A stretch of 64,000 nt of DNA from UBA288 sp050178135 (GCA_050178135.1 JBFXGJ010000001.1:1-64000); one strand, 5' to 3'. Shown: positions 17,136 to 25,377, numbered from the stretch's first letter. Translations and numbers: made by a program. Notes: generated from the sequence alone by a model not told the origin.

Positions 17136-17146
17136 AAAATATATGG
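17136..17146 (+). promoter_or_regulatory. TATA box for the L7Ae ribosomal operon
   Basis: AAAATATAT within an AT-rich stretch after a GC-rich gene. It sits about 65 bases before the L7Ae ATG, which leaves room for a short leader carrying the GAGGT site at 17197-17201. Confidence 0.55.
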
Positions 17147-17206
17147 ACCCATCCTCACTTGCTGATGAGTGATGAAGGAACTACGCAATCCTGAATGAGG
17201 TAAGTC

Positions 17207-17575
17207 ATGGCAAAAGGATACGTCCGTTATGAGGCGCCCGAGGAGCTCCAGAACAAGGCCCTCGAAGCGCTAGAACTGTCCAGGGACACCGGCAAGATCA
17301 AGAAGGGTGCGAACGAGGCGACGAAAGCCGTCGAACGGTCCACCGCCCAGCTCGTGCTGATCGGTGCCGACGTCGAGCCCGAAGAGATCGTGATGCACCT
17401 GGGGCCGCTCTGCGACGAGAAGCAGATCCCGTACATCTACGTGAACCGGCAGAACGACATCGGCGCCGCATCCGGCCTCGAAGTCGGTTCGACTGCCGCC
17501 GCCATCGTCAAGCCTGGCAAGGCGAAAGAGATCATCGATGAGCTCGGCGGTCAGATCGCGGCCCTCCGCGGGTGA
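17207..17575 (+). CDS. rpl7ae: ribosomal protein L7Ae
   Basis: The 122-residue archaeal L7Ae binds kink-turns in 23S rRNA, and also box C/D and H/ACA guide RNAs and RNase P RNA. The RNA-binding signature KKGANEATKAVERSTAQLVLIGADVEP is clear (residues about 31-57; only its landmarks are relevant here), as is the specificity loop near VGSTAAAIV. A GAGGT ribosome binding site lies five bases before the ATG. It is first in the conserved L7Ae-S28e-L24e-Ndk operon. Confidence 0.97.
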   Translation: MAKGYVRYEAPEELQNKALEALELSRDTGKIKKGANEATKAVERSTAQLVLIGADVEPEEIVMHLGPLCDEKQIPYIYVNRQNDIGAASGLEVGSTAAAIVKPGKAKEIIDELGGQIAALRG

Positions 17576-17580
17576 CGTGA

Positions 17581-17790
17581 ATGGCTGACGATGGTACGCC
17601 GGCTGAGGTCGTCGAGGTGATCGGCAGCACCGGTATGCACGGCGAGGCGATGCAGGTCAAGTGCCGGATCCTCGAGGGCAACAATAAGGGTCGCATCATC
17701 ACGCGGAACACGGTCGGACCGATCCGCGAGGGCGATATCCTGATGCTCCTCGAGACCGAGCGCGAAGCGAAGAAGCTGTCGCGGAGATAA
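17581..17790 (+). CDS. rps28e: ribosomal protein S28e
   Basis: A 69-residue OB-fold small-subunit protein, ending in the invariant LLETEREAKKLSRR-type tail. It binds near the mRNA exit region of the 30S subunit. It starts five bases after L7Ae, in the standard archaeal order. Confidence 0.97.
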   Translation: MADDGTPAEVVEVIGSTGMHGEAMQVKCRILEGNNKGRIITRNTVGPIREGDILMLLETEREAKKLSRR

Positions 17791-17794
17791 GGAC

Positions 17795-17986
17795 ATGGTC
17801 AACGCATACACCTGTTCGTTCTGTGGAAGCGGGATCGAGCCCGGCACGGGCAAGATGTTCGTGAAGCGGGACGGGACGATCTTCTACTTCTGCTCGACGA
17901 AGTGTCAGAACAACCAGCGGCTCGGGCGGGTCCCGCGGCGGGTCGCCTGGACCAAGGCCGGCAGGCGCGCGCTCGGTAAGGAGTGA
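17795..17986 (+). CDS. rpl24e: ribosomal protein L24e
   Basis: A 63-residue zinc-ribbon large-subunit protein. The four zinc ligands are in CSFCG (residues 7-11) and CSTKC (about 33-37), followed by the basic rRNA-binding tail RVPRRVAWTKAGRRALGKE. It lies four bases after S28e and just before ndk. Confidence 0.97.
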   Translation: MVNAYTCSFCGSGIEPGTGKMFVKRDGTIFYFCSTKCQNNQRLGRVPRRVAWTKAGRRALGKE

Positions 17987-17988
17987 GC

Positions 17989-18435
17989 ATGGACCGGACC
18001 TTCGTGATGATCAAGCCCGACGGGGTCCAGCGGGGCCTCGTCGGTGAGATCATCTCACGGCTCGAGAGAAAGGGCCTCAAGCTCGTGGCAGCACGCTTCG
18101 AGCGCCTCCCCGAGGAGCGGGTGAACCGGCATTATGCCGAGCACCTGGAGCGTCCCTTCTTCCCTGGACTCAAGCAGTACATCATGTCGGGGCCCTGCCT
18201 TCTCATGGTGGTCGAGGGGAGAGACGCGGCACGGGTCGTGCGTGCGCTGACGGGTGCGACGAACCCGATCGATGCGGCGCCCGGTACGATCCGCGGGGAT
18301 TTCGGTCTCGACATCGGTCGGAATGTCATCCACGCGGCAGACTCGCCCGAATCGGCGACACGTGAGATCGGGATTCACTTCCCCGACGGTGTCGTCGAGT
18401 ACGACCGTATCGACGGGCCGGTCCTCTACGAGTAA
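17989..18435 (+). CDS. ndk: nucleoside diphosphate kinase
   Basis: A 148-residue kinase that moves the gamma phosphate between nucleoside tri- and diphosphates through a phospho-histidine. The conserved TFVMIKPDGVQRGLVGEI start is present and the active-site histidine lies in NVIHAADSPESATREI. An in-frame GTG six bases earlier is possible, but the ATG gives the standard N-terminus. In many euryarchaea infB follows; here a lipoprotein gene does. Confidence 0.95.
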   Translation: MDRTFVMIKPDGVQRGLVGEIISRLERKGLKLVAARFERLPEERVNRHYAEHLERPFFPGLKQYIMSGPCLLMVVEGRDAARVVRALTGATNPIDAAPGTIRGDFGLDIGRNVIHAADSPESATREIGIHFPDGVVEYDRIDGPVLYE

Positions 18436-18498
18436 CCCCCCCTTCTCTTTTCTGCCGATCGGCGCCTGTTTATACCTCTGCCTCGTACTCCTGAGTAC

Positions 18499-19323
18499 AT
18501 GAAGCGGATGCTCATCCTTACCGGTGCACTCGTGCTCGCGCTCGTGGCCGCCGGCTGCACGGGCTCCGGGCCAGGTGCCTCCGGTCCTGCCGGTGACATG
18601 CCCTCGATCACCGACGAGTCGGTCAACGAGACTCTCCGGGTCTACGTAACCGAGGCGCAGCGCTCACTCGATGCGCTCGACGCGAACACCTCGTCCGCGG
18701 CCACCGCGCTCGCACGGACAGGCCTTTCGGGGCCCGGGGCCGAGGATATACTCCTCGATCTCTCGCGCTCGGGTAACTACACCAACGACGCGGTGACGTT
18801 CGATACCAGCGGCGAGATCGTCGCCGTGATGCCTGAAGACTACCAGTTCGCCGTCGGTGCGAACATCCACGGATCCTCAAATATCCAGGCAGCCCTGAAT
18901 GGGTCCCCGGGAATGAGCACCCGGATCAACCTGGTCGAGGGATTCCGCGGGATTGCACTCGCGCACCCCGTAATGAACGCGACGAGTGCCGCGGGCGGTG
19001 TCTCCGTCATCTTCCGGCCCGAGCGGATGCTCGCCTCGTCGGCGCTGAAGGCCCTCGGGAATGGTTCGCACACGCTTTCGGCCGTCCAGACCGATGGCAC
19101 GATCATCTTCGATACGGATCTGCGCCTCATCGGCCAGTCGATGCTGAACGCGACCCAGTACGGGACGGCGACCGACCTCGCCGAGCTCGCCCGGAACATC
19201 GTCTCGACGCCGTCCGGCATCAGGCAGTACCGGGTCAACGAAACCACCACCCGGACCATCGCCTGGCAGACGGTGGGCCTCCATGGGACCGACTGGCGCC
19301 TCGTCGTGAACCAGGGGCGCTGA
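18499..19323 (+). CDS. extracytoplasmic lipoprotein, possible cache-like sensor domain
   Basis: A 274-residue protein with a lipoprotein signal (lipobox VAAGC, cysteine at about residue 20) and then an extracellular domain of about 250 residues. The domain has a long N-terminal helix (about 35-75) followed by alternating strands and helices with GNYTNDAVTFDTSGEIVAVMP and QTDGTIIFDTD segments. That layout is like dCache ligand-binding domains, though I see no decisive motif. It contains several N-x-S/T sequons. It starts 63 bases after ndk and ends before a strong T-run, so it may be the last gene of the ribosomal operon or have its own promoter. Confidence 0.75.
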   Translation: MKRMLILTGALVLALVAAGCTGSGPGASGPAGDMPSITDESVNETLRVYVTEAQRSLDALDANTSSAATALARTGLSGPGAEDILLDLSRSGNYTNDAVTFDTSGEIVAVMPEDYQFAVGANIHGSSNIQAALNGSPGMSTRINLVEGFRGIALAHPVMNATSAAGGVSVIFRPERMLASSALKALGNGSHTLSAVQTDGTIIFDTDLRLIGQSMLNATQYGTATDLAELARNIVSTPSGIRQYRVNETTTRTIAWQTVGLHGTDWRLVVNQGR

Positions 19324-19332
19324 GGATTCACC

Positions 19333-19341
19333 TTTTTTTTT
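19333..19341 (+). terminator. oligo-T transcription terminator
   Basis: Nine consecutive T residues right after the lipoprotein stop codon, the usual form of an archaeal intrinsic terminator. No gene is seen between here and 19517. Confidence 0.65.
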
Positions 19342-19516
19342 CTCCCTCCCCCCCTGTACCGTCCTGCAGCCGGCACCCTCTCCTGGTTCTCTCACCCCGA
19401 GGGTGCTGCCGGCACCGACGACATGCGCTCCCCATCTCCCGTTCGGTATCCCGGGTCATGGACATCACGGTTCCGGACAGGGCGTTAATACGCCCGCCGA
19501 TCCCTAGTACCTGGGA

Positions 19517-19936
19517 ATGACCGTTCGCGAACTGATCCGGTGCCAGGGCCACCCCCTCGTCCTGTCCCGTCACCCGACGACCTTCGAGATCACAAAAGAA
19601 GAGCACCTCACCGAGGCAGGCGACTGCATCATCGCCGTGGGGGCCGACAAGGGCGCTGCCGACCTCTCCTGCGCGTTCAGGGACGCCCTCGCGCGAGACG
19701 GGGCCGTCCTGGTGACCACGCTAAGCTGCGGGCCGGTCGAGGTGGCAGTTCGTTCAGAGGGCGCCCCCGGGCTCCTCCTCGATCACCCGACGGACCTCGT
19801 CTGGCGCCGCTCCGACTATGTCTGCGGTCGAACGATCGGGATCCGCTCGGACTTCGTTGCACGAACCCTGCCCCGGGTTCTCATCGATCGGCTTCGGGCC
19901 GGAGAGCCGCTCGAGGCGGAGCTGGTTATCGTCTAG
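19517..19936 (+). CDS. DUF371 family conserved archaeal protein
   Basis: A 139-residue protein of the archaeal DUF371 family, recognised from HPTTFEITKEEHLTEAGDCI and the following GADKGAADLS. The N-terminal part suggests a small beta-rich fold. The function is unknown. It is transcribed toward exonuclease VII, and the two stop codons share the bases CTAG at 19933-19936, so the genes converge with no spacer. Confidence 0.85.
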   Translation: MTVRELIRCQGHPLVLSRHPTTFEITKEEHLTEAGDCIIAVGADKGAADLSCAFRDALARDGAVLVTTLSCGPVEVAVRSEGAPGLLLDHPTDLVWRRSDYVCGRTIGIRSDFVARTLPRVLIDRLRAGEPLEAELVIV

Positions 19937-20121
19937 TCCCGGCCGAGCTCGGTGATCCGGATCTCTGCGGTCGCGAGCAGCTCCTCGCACTGCTTCACGA
20001 GCACGGCTCCCTGCTCGTAGAGACGAATGCAGTCGTCGAGGCCTGTCCCGTCGTCTTCGAGCTTACGGACCACGTCCCTGAGTTCGGCGATCAGCTCTTC
20101 ATAGGTCTTCTTCGTCATCAC
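19933..20121 (-). CDS. xseB: exodeoxyribonuclease VII small subunit
   Basis: A 62-residue helical hairpin protein with the XseB pattern TYEELIAELRDVVRKLEDDG, then LDDCIRLYEQGAVLVKQCEELLATAE. Several copies bind each XseA to form the single-strand DNA exonuclease. It overlaps the 3' end of xseA by 23 bases on the same strand, so the subunits are co-translated. ExoVII is mainly bacterial; its presence here suggests an old transfer. Confidence 0.92.
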   Translation of the reverse strand: MMTKKTYEELIAELRDVVRKLEDDGTGLDDCIRLYEQGAVLVKQCEELLATAEIRITELGRD

Positions 20122-21385
20122 GTACCTCCTCTACCCTGAGAGACGCCCTTCCTTTCCCGAAGCGAGCCAGTACGCGGTCGCCCGGTGCAAGTTCGTCGGC
20201 GGCCCTGACCGGCCGTTCCTGGAACTCAACGAGTGCATATCCGCGGGCGAGTGGCTCGAATGGTGACCTGGCCCGCAGGACGGCGGCGAGTCCCGCCAGG
20301 TCGGCCTGCCGCCGTTCGAGGGCTCGCCCGCTTGACCTCGCCAGCCGGTCCGATAGTTCCGACAGTTCCTCGCGCCGGCGGTCGATCCTGAACCCAAGCC
20401 GGGCCGGTCTGAGCCGATCGCGGAGGGCCTGCAGTTCATCGTCAGCCCGCTCCCATCGGGCGAAGAGCAGGTCGGTCAGACGGCGCCGGGCCTGCCGGAG
20501 CTCCTCGTTGAGGACGCCCCGGTCCGGCACGACCAGTTCAGCCGCGGCGGACGGGGTCGGGGCCCTGAGATCAGCAGCGAGGTCACAGAGGGTGACGTCG
20601 ACCTCATGGCCGACGGCCGAGACAACGGGAATGCCGCAGGCGTGGACCGCGCGGACCACGACCGGGTGATTGAAGCAGTAGAGGTCCTCGAAGGACCCCC
20701 CGCCCCGGGCCACGATGACCACGTCCGCCCGCCCGTCGACCCGGCCGATCGCTGCTGCGATCTCGTGTTCGGCCCCATCCCCCTGGACCGATGTCGGCGA
20801 GAGGATGATCTCGACCGGGAAACGGCGCCCGAGGACGTTCAGGATGTCGTGCAGCACGGCTCCCGTCGGCGAGGTGACCACCCCCACGCGAATGGGGTAT
20901 GGGGGGAGGGGTCGCTTCGTCGCTTCGGAAAAACAGCCCTCCGCCGCGAGCTCCCGGCGCCAGCGCTCCACCTGGAGGAACTTCTCGCCGACGCCGGCCC
21001 GTTCGGCATCCCGGACATAAAACTGGTACCTCCCGCCGGCGGCGTAGTGGGAGATCGAGCCGAATGCGATCACGGTCTGGCCGTCCTGGAGTTCGTCCCT
21101 GAGGCGCACCGCGTCTCGCCGCCAGCAGACACAGGGAACCTGCGCGGTCTCCCCGCCCCATTCCCCGGAGAGCGAAAAGTAGCAGTGTCCCGAGGCATGA
21201 TGGCGGCAGTTCGTGATCTCGCCCCGCACGAAGCACTCGATCAACCGCTCGTCGAGCAGGAGCTCGTCGATGATCGCGGTCACCTCGCCGACGTGGAGCA
21301 CCCGCCGCCCCGAACCGGCCGGATCGTCTACCTCGAAGGTCACCTCCTGGTCGAACGAGAAGAGGTCCTGCTGGCCCTGGACCAT
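20099..21385 (-). CDS. xseA: exodeoxyribonuclease VII large subunit
   Basis: The 428-residue catalytic subunit degrades single-stranded DNA from both ends. An N-terminal OB-fold (about residues 30-115, with CFVRGEITNCRHHASGHCYF) is followed by the catalytic domain with IRVGVVTSPTGAVLHDI, ARGGGSFEDLYCFNHP and SAVGHEVDVTLCDLAADLRAPTP (the family core), then a helical C-terminal part that carries the small-subunit contacts. The length is close to bacterial XseA. Divergent from the TIM-barrel gene at 21419 with only 33 bases between starts. Confidence 0.95.
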   Translation of the reverse strand: MVQGQQDLFSFDQEVTFEVDDPAGSGRRVLHVGEVTAIIDELLLDERLIECFVRGEITNCRHHASGHCYFSLSGEWGGETAQVPCVCWRRDAVRLRDELQDGQTVIAFGSISHYAAGGRYQFYVRDAERAGVGEKFLQVERWRRELAAEGCFSEATKRPLPPYPIRVGVVTSPTGAVLHDILNVLGRRFPVEIILSPTSVQGDGAEHEIAAAIGRVDGRADVVIVARGGGSFEDLYCFNHPVVVRAVHACGIPVVSAVGHEVDVTLCDLAADLRAPTPSAAAELVVPDRGVLNEELRQARRRLTDLLFARWERADDELQALRDRLRPARLGFRIDRRREELSELSDRLARSSGRALERRQADLAGLAAVLRARSPFEPLARGYALVEFQERPVRAADELAPGDRVLARFGKGRASLRVEEVRDDEEDL

Positions 21386-21418
21386 GGATCTTCTTTAGGT
21401 GGCCGGTCACCTATAGGT

Positions 21419-22240
21419 ATGGTTCGCTGCTCGGTCTCGTCGATGTTCTTTCACGAGTACCCGCTCGAGACCATCTTCGCGTCCGCCGAGAGAGCCTCCC
21501 TCGACGCCGTGGAGCTCTGGCTCGAGACACCCCATTTCTGGCTACGGGGCATGCCCGAGGACGAACTCCTCGCAGCCCTTCGCGCTCATCCCCATCTTGA
21601 GCCGATCTCGGTCCACGCCCCGGTTCTGGACCTGAACCCCTGTTCGATCAACCCGCGCGTGGCCGCGATCTCGGTCGAGTACACGCTCGAGGCGGTGGCG
21701 CTCGCCGAGCGCTGCGGGGCCGAGGTGGTCACGTTCCACCCGGGGCGCCGGACCGCCCGGCGACCGCCGAGTCCAGACGACCGTCGCCGGTTCGCACACC
21801 TGATCGGAGCCCTGCGAGAGGCAGCCCGGGACGCATGTGTCCGGATCGCGGTCGAGAACATGGAACGCACCGTCAACCACCTGCTCACCTCGCCCGCATC
21901 CGTGCGACGGGTTCTCGACGAGGAGGAGTGGCTCTGGTTCACGCTCGACGTATCGCATGCGATGGGCCGCTCTCTCGAGGAGGTACAGGACTTCGTCGAA
22001 CTCTGCGGTGATCGAATCGCGAACGTTCACCTCTCGCGGGCGTCAGACGGGATGATGCACCTCTCCCTCTCGGGTCATCCCGATGGCCGGTTTGTCCTCG
22101 AGCTCCTCCGTGACCACCAGTACCGGGGTCCGGTCACGTTCGAAATCGAGGACCTCCGGCTCGACCATGCCTACACGGTCGAGGAGAAAGTGGCGCTGAT
22201 CGCCTCCGAGACGGCGTTCGTCCGTTCGGTCCTGGGTTAA
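21419..22240 (+). CDS. sugar phosphate isomerase/epimerase-like TIM-barrel protein
   Basis: A 273-residue AP-endonuclease-2/xylose-isomerase-type TIM barrel. Metal-binding candidates lie in ISVHAPVLDLNP (His), VVTFHPGRR (His), IAVENMERT (Glu), FTLDVSHAM (Asp/His), ANVHLSR (His) and TFEIEDL (Glu), in the expected order along the barrel strands. The substrate cannot be read; a sugar or polyol phosphate is usual. The ATG at 21419 was chosen because it begins the conserved first strand and lies clear of xseA; longer frames run into the divergent gene. Confidence 0.85.
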   Translation: MVRCSVSSMFFHEYPLETIFASAERASLDAVELWLETPHFWLRGMPEDELLAALRAHPHLEPISVHAPVLDLNPCSINPRVAAISVEYTLEAVALAERCGAEVVTFHPGRRTARRPPSPDDRRRFAHLIGALREAARDACVRIAVENMERTVNHLLTSPASVRRVLDEEEWLWFTLDVSHAMGRSLEEVQDFVELCGDRIANVHLSRASDGMMHLSLSGHPDGRFVLELLRDHQYRGPVTFEIEDLRLDHAYTVEEKVALIASETAFVRSVLG

Positions 22241-22253
22241 CGGACGATTCCGC

Positions 22254-22263
22254 TATATTTATA
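22254..22263 (+). promoter_or_regulatory. TATA box of a leaderless CNNM/CorC-type gene
   Basis: TATATTTATA centred about 27 bases upstream of the ATG at 22285. That distance places the transcription start at or next to the start codon, so the mRNA is probably leaderless. Confidence 0.7.
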
Positions 22264-22284
22264 CAGGCCCGCCCCGATTAGGTA

Positions 22285-23613
22285 ATGCATCGCCCATCCA
22301 GATCTGGGCGTTCCGGGGCCGGCCTCTCCGGCGTGAAATCGATGCTTCAGTACGATCCGTTCTCAGCCGCATTCTTCTCTGTCTGCATCCTTCTCTCGGC
22401 GTTCTTCTCAAGCGCCGAGGTCGCACTCATCTCCGTCTCAAGGGCACGTGTCCGGACGCTCGTCAATGATGCGCGCCCCGGTTCCCCAGCCCTTGCCGAG
22501 CTCCGGGCCGACCCTGACCGGATCCTGATCACGACCCTGCTCGGCAATACCCTTGCCTGCGTCGCGGCCGCCGCGCTCGCCACCGAGCTCTCGCTCGTCG
22601 AGTTCGGCCCGCTGGGAGTACCTCTCGCGATTCTCGGGACCGTCCTGGTCCTCCTCGTGGTCGGCCAGATCGGGCCGATGCTGATCGCGGCCCGGTACCT
22701 GGACCAGGTCGCCCTCCGTTCCGCCGGTCCGATCCTGTTCCTCTCTCGCCTTGTCTCGCCTGTCGTCTTCGTCCTCAACCGGCTCTCACGGACCCTGGGT
22801 GCGGAGACGAACGGTGAACCATCCGTGACCGAGGACGAGATCCGCGAGTGGATCGACGTTGGCAAGGAGGAGGGGACGATCGAACAGGGAGAACAGCGCA
22901 TGCTCTTGAACGTGCTCGCCTTTGACGAGACGACGGCACGCGAGGTGATGACGCCCCGCATGGACGTCACGATGGTCGAGGACACCGCTTCGCTCGACTC
23001 CACCCTCACGATCTTCCACGAGACTGGTTTCTCCCGACTGCCGGTCTATCATGAGCGCGTGGACAACATCGTCGGTGTTCTGAACATCAAGGATGTCTAC
23101 TCTGCCGTTGTCACCCGAACGCCCGGTGTGAGGATCACCGATCTCAGCTACGACCCGTACTTCGTGCCTGAGACAAAGAAGATCGACGACCTGTTGCGGG
23201 AGCTCCAGGTCCGGAAAGTCCCAATGGCGATGGTAATGGACGAGTACGGTGGATTCGTCGGTGTCGTCACGATCGAGGACATCCTCGAGGAGCTCGTCGG
23301 AGACATCCTGGACGAGTTCGACGATGAGGAGGTGCAGATCGAGCCCGCCGGTGAGGGCGTCTACCTGGTGGACGCCGCCGCGTGGATCGAGGACCTCAAC
23401 GAGCGCCTGGGTGTTACTCTCCCTTCGGGTGACGGGTACGAGACCATAGGGGGCCTGCTGATTGAACAGGTCGGCCACATCCCCCACCCCGGCGAGACCG
23501 TGGTCCTGCCCGAGGGCGGGATCACCCTCGTCGTGATGCAGATGCGGGGAAAAAGGATCATCCGGATCAAGATGCTGCTTCCGTCCCCTGGCGGCGGGGA
23601 CGAGAACCGTTAA
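22285..23613 (+). CDS. CNNM/CorC-HlyC family transporter-like protein (DUF21, CBS pair, CorC_HlyC)
   Basis: A 442-residue membrane protein. Residues about 25-190 form the DUF21 domain with four hydrophobic helices (FFSSAEVALISVSRARVR near the start). A CBS pair spans about 215-340 (TPRMDVTMVE, GFSRLPVYHE, MDEYGGFVGVVTIEDILEEL), and a CorC_HlyC domain closes the protein (about 355-435). Relatives are implicated in Mg2+ or Co2+ efflux and bind ATP through the CBS pair. The TATA spacing fixes the start at 22285; ATG 22342 would give a shorter form. Confidence 0.9.
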   Translation: MHRPSRSGRSGAGLSGVKSMLQYDPFSAAFFSVCILLSAFFSSAEVALISVSRARVRTLVNDARPGSPALAELRADPDRILITTLLGNTLACVAAAALATELSLVEFGPLGVPLAILGTVLVLLVVGQIGPMLIAARYLDQVALRSAGPILFLSRLVSPVVFVLNRLSRTLGAETNGEPSVTEDEIREWIDVGKEEGTIEQGEQRMLLNVLAFDETTAREVMTPRMDVTMVEDTASLDSTLTIFHETGFSRLPVYHERVDNIVGVLNIKDVYSAVVTRTPGVRITDLSYDPYFVPETKKIDDLLRELQVRKVPMAMVMDEYGGFVGVVTIEDILEELVGDILDEFDDEEVQIEPAGEGVYLVDAAAWIEDLNERLGVTLPSGDGYETIGGLLIEQVGHIPHPGETVVLPEGGITLVVMQMRGKRIIRIKMLLPSPGGGDENR

Positions 23614-23632
23614 GCCCCTCAGGTTCAAGTAC

Positions 23633-24256
23633 ATGGGCATGATGCGGTGCGCGGTGCTCGCCTCAGGGAGGGGCTCAGACTTTCAGGCCGTGATCGACGC
23701 GGTGGCGGCAGGCACCTGTCCGGTCGAGCTCGTCCGCCTGATCACCGACAACCCGTCAGCACCGGCGATTGGCCGGGCCGAACGAGCGGGGATCCCCATC
23801 ACCGTTCTCGACCGTGCTGCGTTCTCCGAGCGGGAGGCCTACGAGGCGGCGCTCAGGGAGGCGATGGCAGCTTCATCGGCCGAACTCTTCGTCCTCGCCG
23901 GATACATGCGTCTCCTCTCGCGGGAGACGGTCCTGGCCTTCAGGGGACGGATGATCAACATCCACCCGGCACTCCTCCCTTCCTTTCCCGGGCTCAGGTC
24001 GCCGGAACAGGCCGTCGCACACGGCGTCCGGGTCGCCGGCTGCACGGTTCACTACGTCACCGAGGAGATGGACGCAGGGCCGATCATCCTCCAGGCCTGC
24101 GTCCCGGTGCTGGACGACGATGATGGGGAGTCCCTTGCAGCCCGGATCCTCGTCGAGGAGCACCGGCTCCTTCCCGAGGCGATCCGCCTCTTTGCCGAAG
24201 GTCGGCTCCGATGCGAAGGGCGGCGCGTTCGGCACCTGCCGCCGTCGACAGGCTGA
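23633..24256 (+). CDS. purN: phosphoribosylglycinamide formyltransferase
   Basis: A 207-residue PurN-type enzyme that transfers a formyl group to GAR in purine synthesis. Landmarks are VLASGRGSDFQAVIDA (substrate phosphate loop), the catalytic asparagine and histidine in INIHPALLPSFPG, and a closing TVHYVTEEMDAGPIILQ with the conserved aspartate. The length and motif order are normal. ATG codons at 23633, 23639 and 23642 are all possible. Confidence 0.94.
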   Translation: MGMMRCAVLASGRGSDFQAVIDAVAAGTCPVELVRLITDNPSAPAIGRAERAGIPITVLDRAAFSEREAYEAALREAMAASSAELFVLAGYMRLLSRETVLAFRGRMINIHPALLPSFPGLRSPEQAVAHGVRVAGCTVHYVTEEMDAGPIILQACVPVLDDDDGESLAARILVEEHRLLPEAIRLFAEGRLRCEGRRVRHLPPSTG

Positions 24257-24295
24257 AGACCGGGTGATGACTATCATACAGGACGGCCGGCAGCC

Positions 24296-24751
24296 ATGAA
24301 GGGGCGAGGACAGCAGCAGCGATTGGCAAAGCGGATCGCGGGGGAACGGATACGCCACCTCTTCGAGACGGCCGAGCGGTTCTACCCGACAGACCCCTCG
24401 TGGAGCAACCGGTGTGTGGCGGTGGCACTGGCGATCGCGATGCGCCAGCGCCTTCGGCTCGCCCACGGCGAGCGGCGGCGTTTCTGCCATGCCTGCCACG
24501 CCTATCTCCGGTTTGGGTCGAATGCGCGGGTACGGATCCGCGACGGTCACGTCGCCGTGACGTGTCTCGTCTGCGGCAACCGGATGCGGTATGGAATGAA
24601 ACGGCATGAACGAGAGAGACCGGAGAATGCAGGACCTCAAGCCGACCTGCTGGATCGGCAAACGCGGGGTGACCGAAGGGACGATCGAGGAGATCGTTCG
24701 CCAGGTCAAGGACAGGAAAGCGATCAAGGTCAAGTGGCTGCACCACGTTGA
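24296..24751 (+). CDS. rnp4: RNase P protein component 4 (Rpp21), with an unusual C-terminal tail
   Basis: An RNase P protein subunit that helps the RNA cleave tRNA 5' leaders. A basic helical N-terminus (AKRIAGERIRHLFETAE) precedes a zinc ribbon with CHAC (64-67) and CLVC (90-93), then RMRYGMKR. That normally ends the protein, near residue 105-110. Here the frame stays open to residue 151, with a basic, low-complexity tail (RQTRGDRRDDRGDRSPGQGQ) that covers the first 146 bases of yhbY in another frame. The tail is probably a by-product of overlap, but it would be translated as written. Confidence 0.88.
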   Translation: MKGRGQQQRLAKRIAGERIRHLFETAERFYPTDPSWSNRCVAVALAIAMRQRLRLAHGERRRFCHACHAYLRFGSNARVRIRDGHVAVTCLVCGNRMRYGMKRHERERPENAGPQADLLDRQTRGDRRDDRGDRSPGQGQESDQGQVAAPR

Positions 24752-24842
24752 GGTCGACCCGGCGGCGCTCGCTGAATCAACCGGGACCGAACTTGTCGAG
24801 GTGCGAGGTCACACGATGGTGGTGCGCGAGCGGCGGCGGTGA
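24606..24842 (+). CDS. YhbY/CRM-domain RNA-binding protein
   Basis: A 78-residue CRM domain with the GxxG-type loop WIGKRGVTEGTIEEI and the KAIKVKWLHH strand, as in bacterial YhbY, which binds the assembling large ribosomal subunit. It overlaps the RNase P component 4 frame by 146 bases and is likely translated from the same mRNA; the pairing of these two genes is common in archaea. Confidence 0.9.
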   Translation: MNERDRRMQDLKPTCWIGKRGVTEGTIEEIVRQVKDRKAIKVKWLHHVEVDPAALAESTGTELVEVRGHTMVVRERRR

Positions 24843-24856
24843 CCCGCCACGCTCGA

Positions 24857-24868
24857 AATGCATAAGAA
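24857..24868 (+). promoter_or_regulatory. candidate TATA box for the S19e operon
   Basis: AATGCATAAGAA in the short gap after yhbY, about 60 bases before the S19e ATG. A GAGGAGA ribosome binding site at 24915-24921 follows it. Confidence 0.4.
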
Positions 24869-24926
24869 CCCTTCTCGCAAATACGTAAAGACTGTTGCGT
24901 ACAGATGTTGACAGTGAGGAGACCAT

Positions 24927-25361
24927 ATGACAACGGTATATGACGTTCCGGCAGACAAGCTCGTCACGCTCGTCGCGGCGGAGCTGAAGGGCCGGCCGGA
25001 GCTCGCACCTCCCGCCTGGGCCGAATTCGCCAAGACTGGAGTGCACAAGGAGATGCCGCCCGAGGACCCCGACTGGTGGTTCACGCGGGGGGCCGCAGTC
25101 CTTCGGCGGGTCTACATCGACGGCCCCGTCGGGGTCGAGCGCATGCGGACCTTCTACGGTGGACGCAAGAACCGCGGGTCGAAACCCAACCGCTTTAAGA
25201 AGGGGAGTGGGTCCGTGATCCGTGAACTGCTTCAGCAGCTCGAGAACGCAGGGCTTGTCGTGAAGGACAAGGGTGGCCGTCGTGCCTCCCCTGCCGGCAT
25301 GAAGTTCCTAGATGGGATCGCGCACCAGCTGAAGACGGCCAACCCGGCCCAGGACGCGTAG
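24927..25361 (+). CDS. rps19e: ribosomal protein S19e
   Basis: A 144-residue small-subunit protein. The signature PDWWFTRGAAVLRRVYIDGPVGV is present at about residues 50-72 with GGRKNRGSKPNRFKKGSGS just after. It is used in 30S assembly and lies at the head of a long co-directional block. GAGGAGA precedes the ATG. Confidence 0.97.
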   Translation: MTTVYDVPADKLVTLVAAELKGRPELAPPAWAEFAKTGVHKEMPPEDPDWWFTRGAAVLRRVYIDGPVGVERMRTFYGGRKNRGSKPNRFKKGSGSVIRELLQQLENAGLVVKDKGGRRASPAGMKFLDGIAHQLKTANPAQDA

Positions 25362-25377
25362 GATCCCGGAGGCGCCG

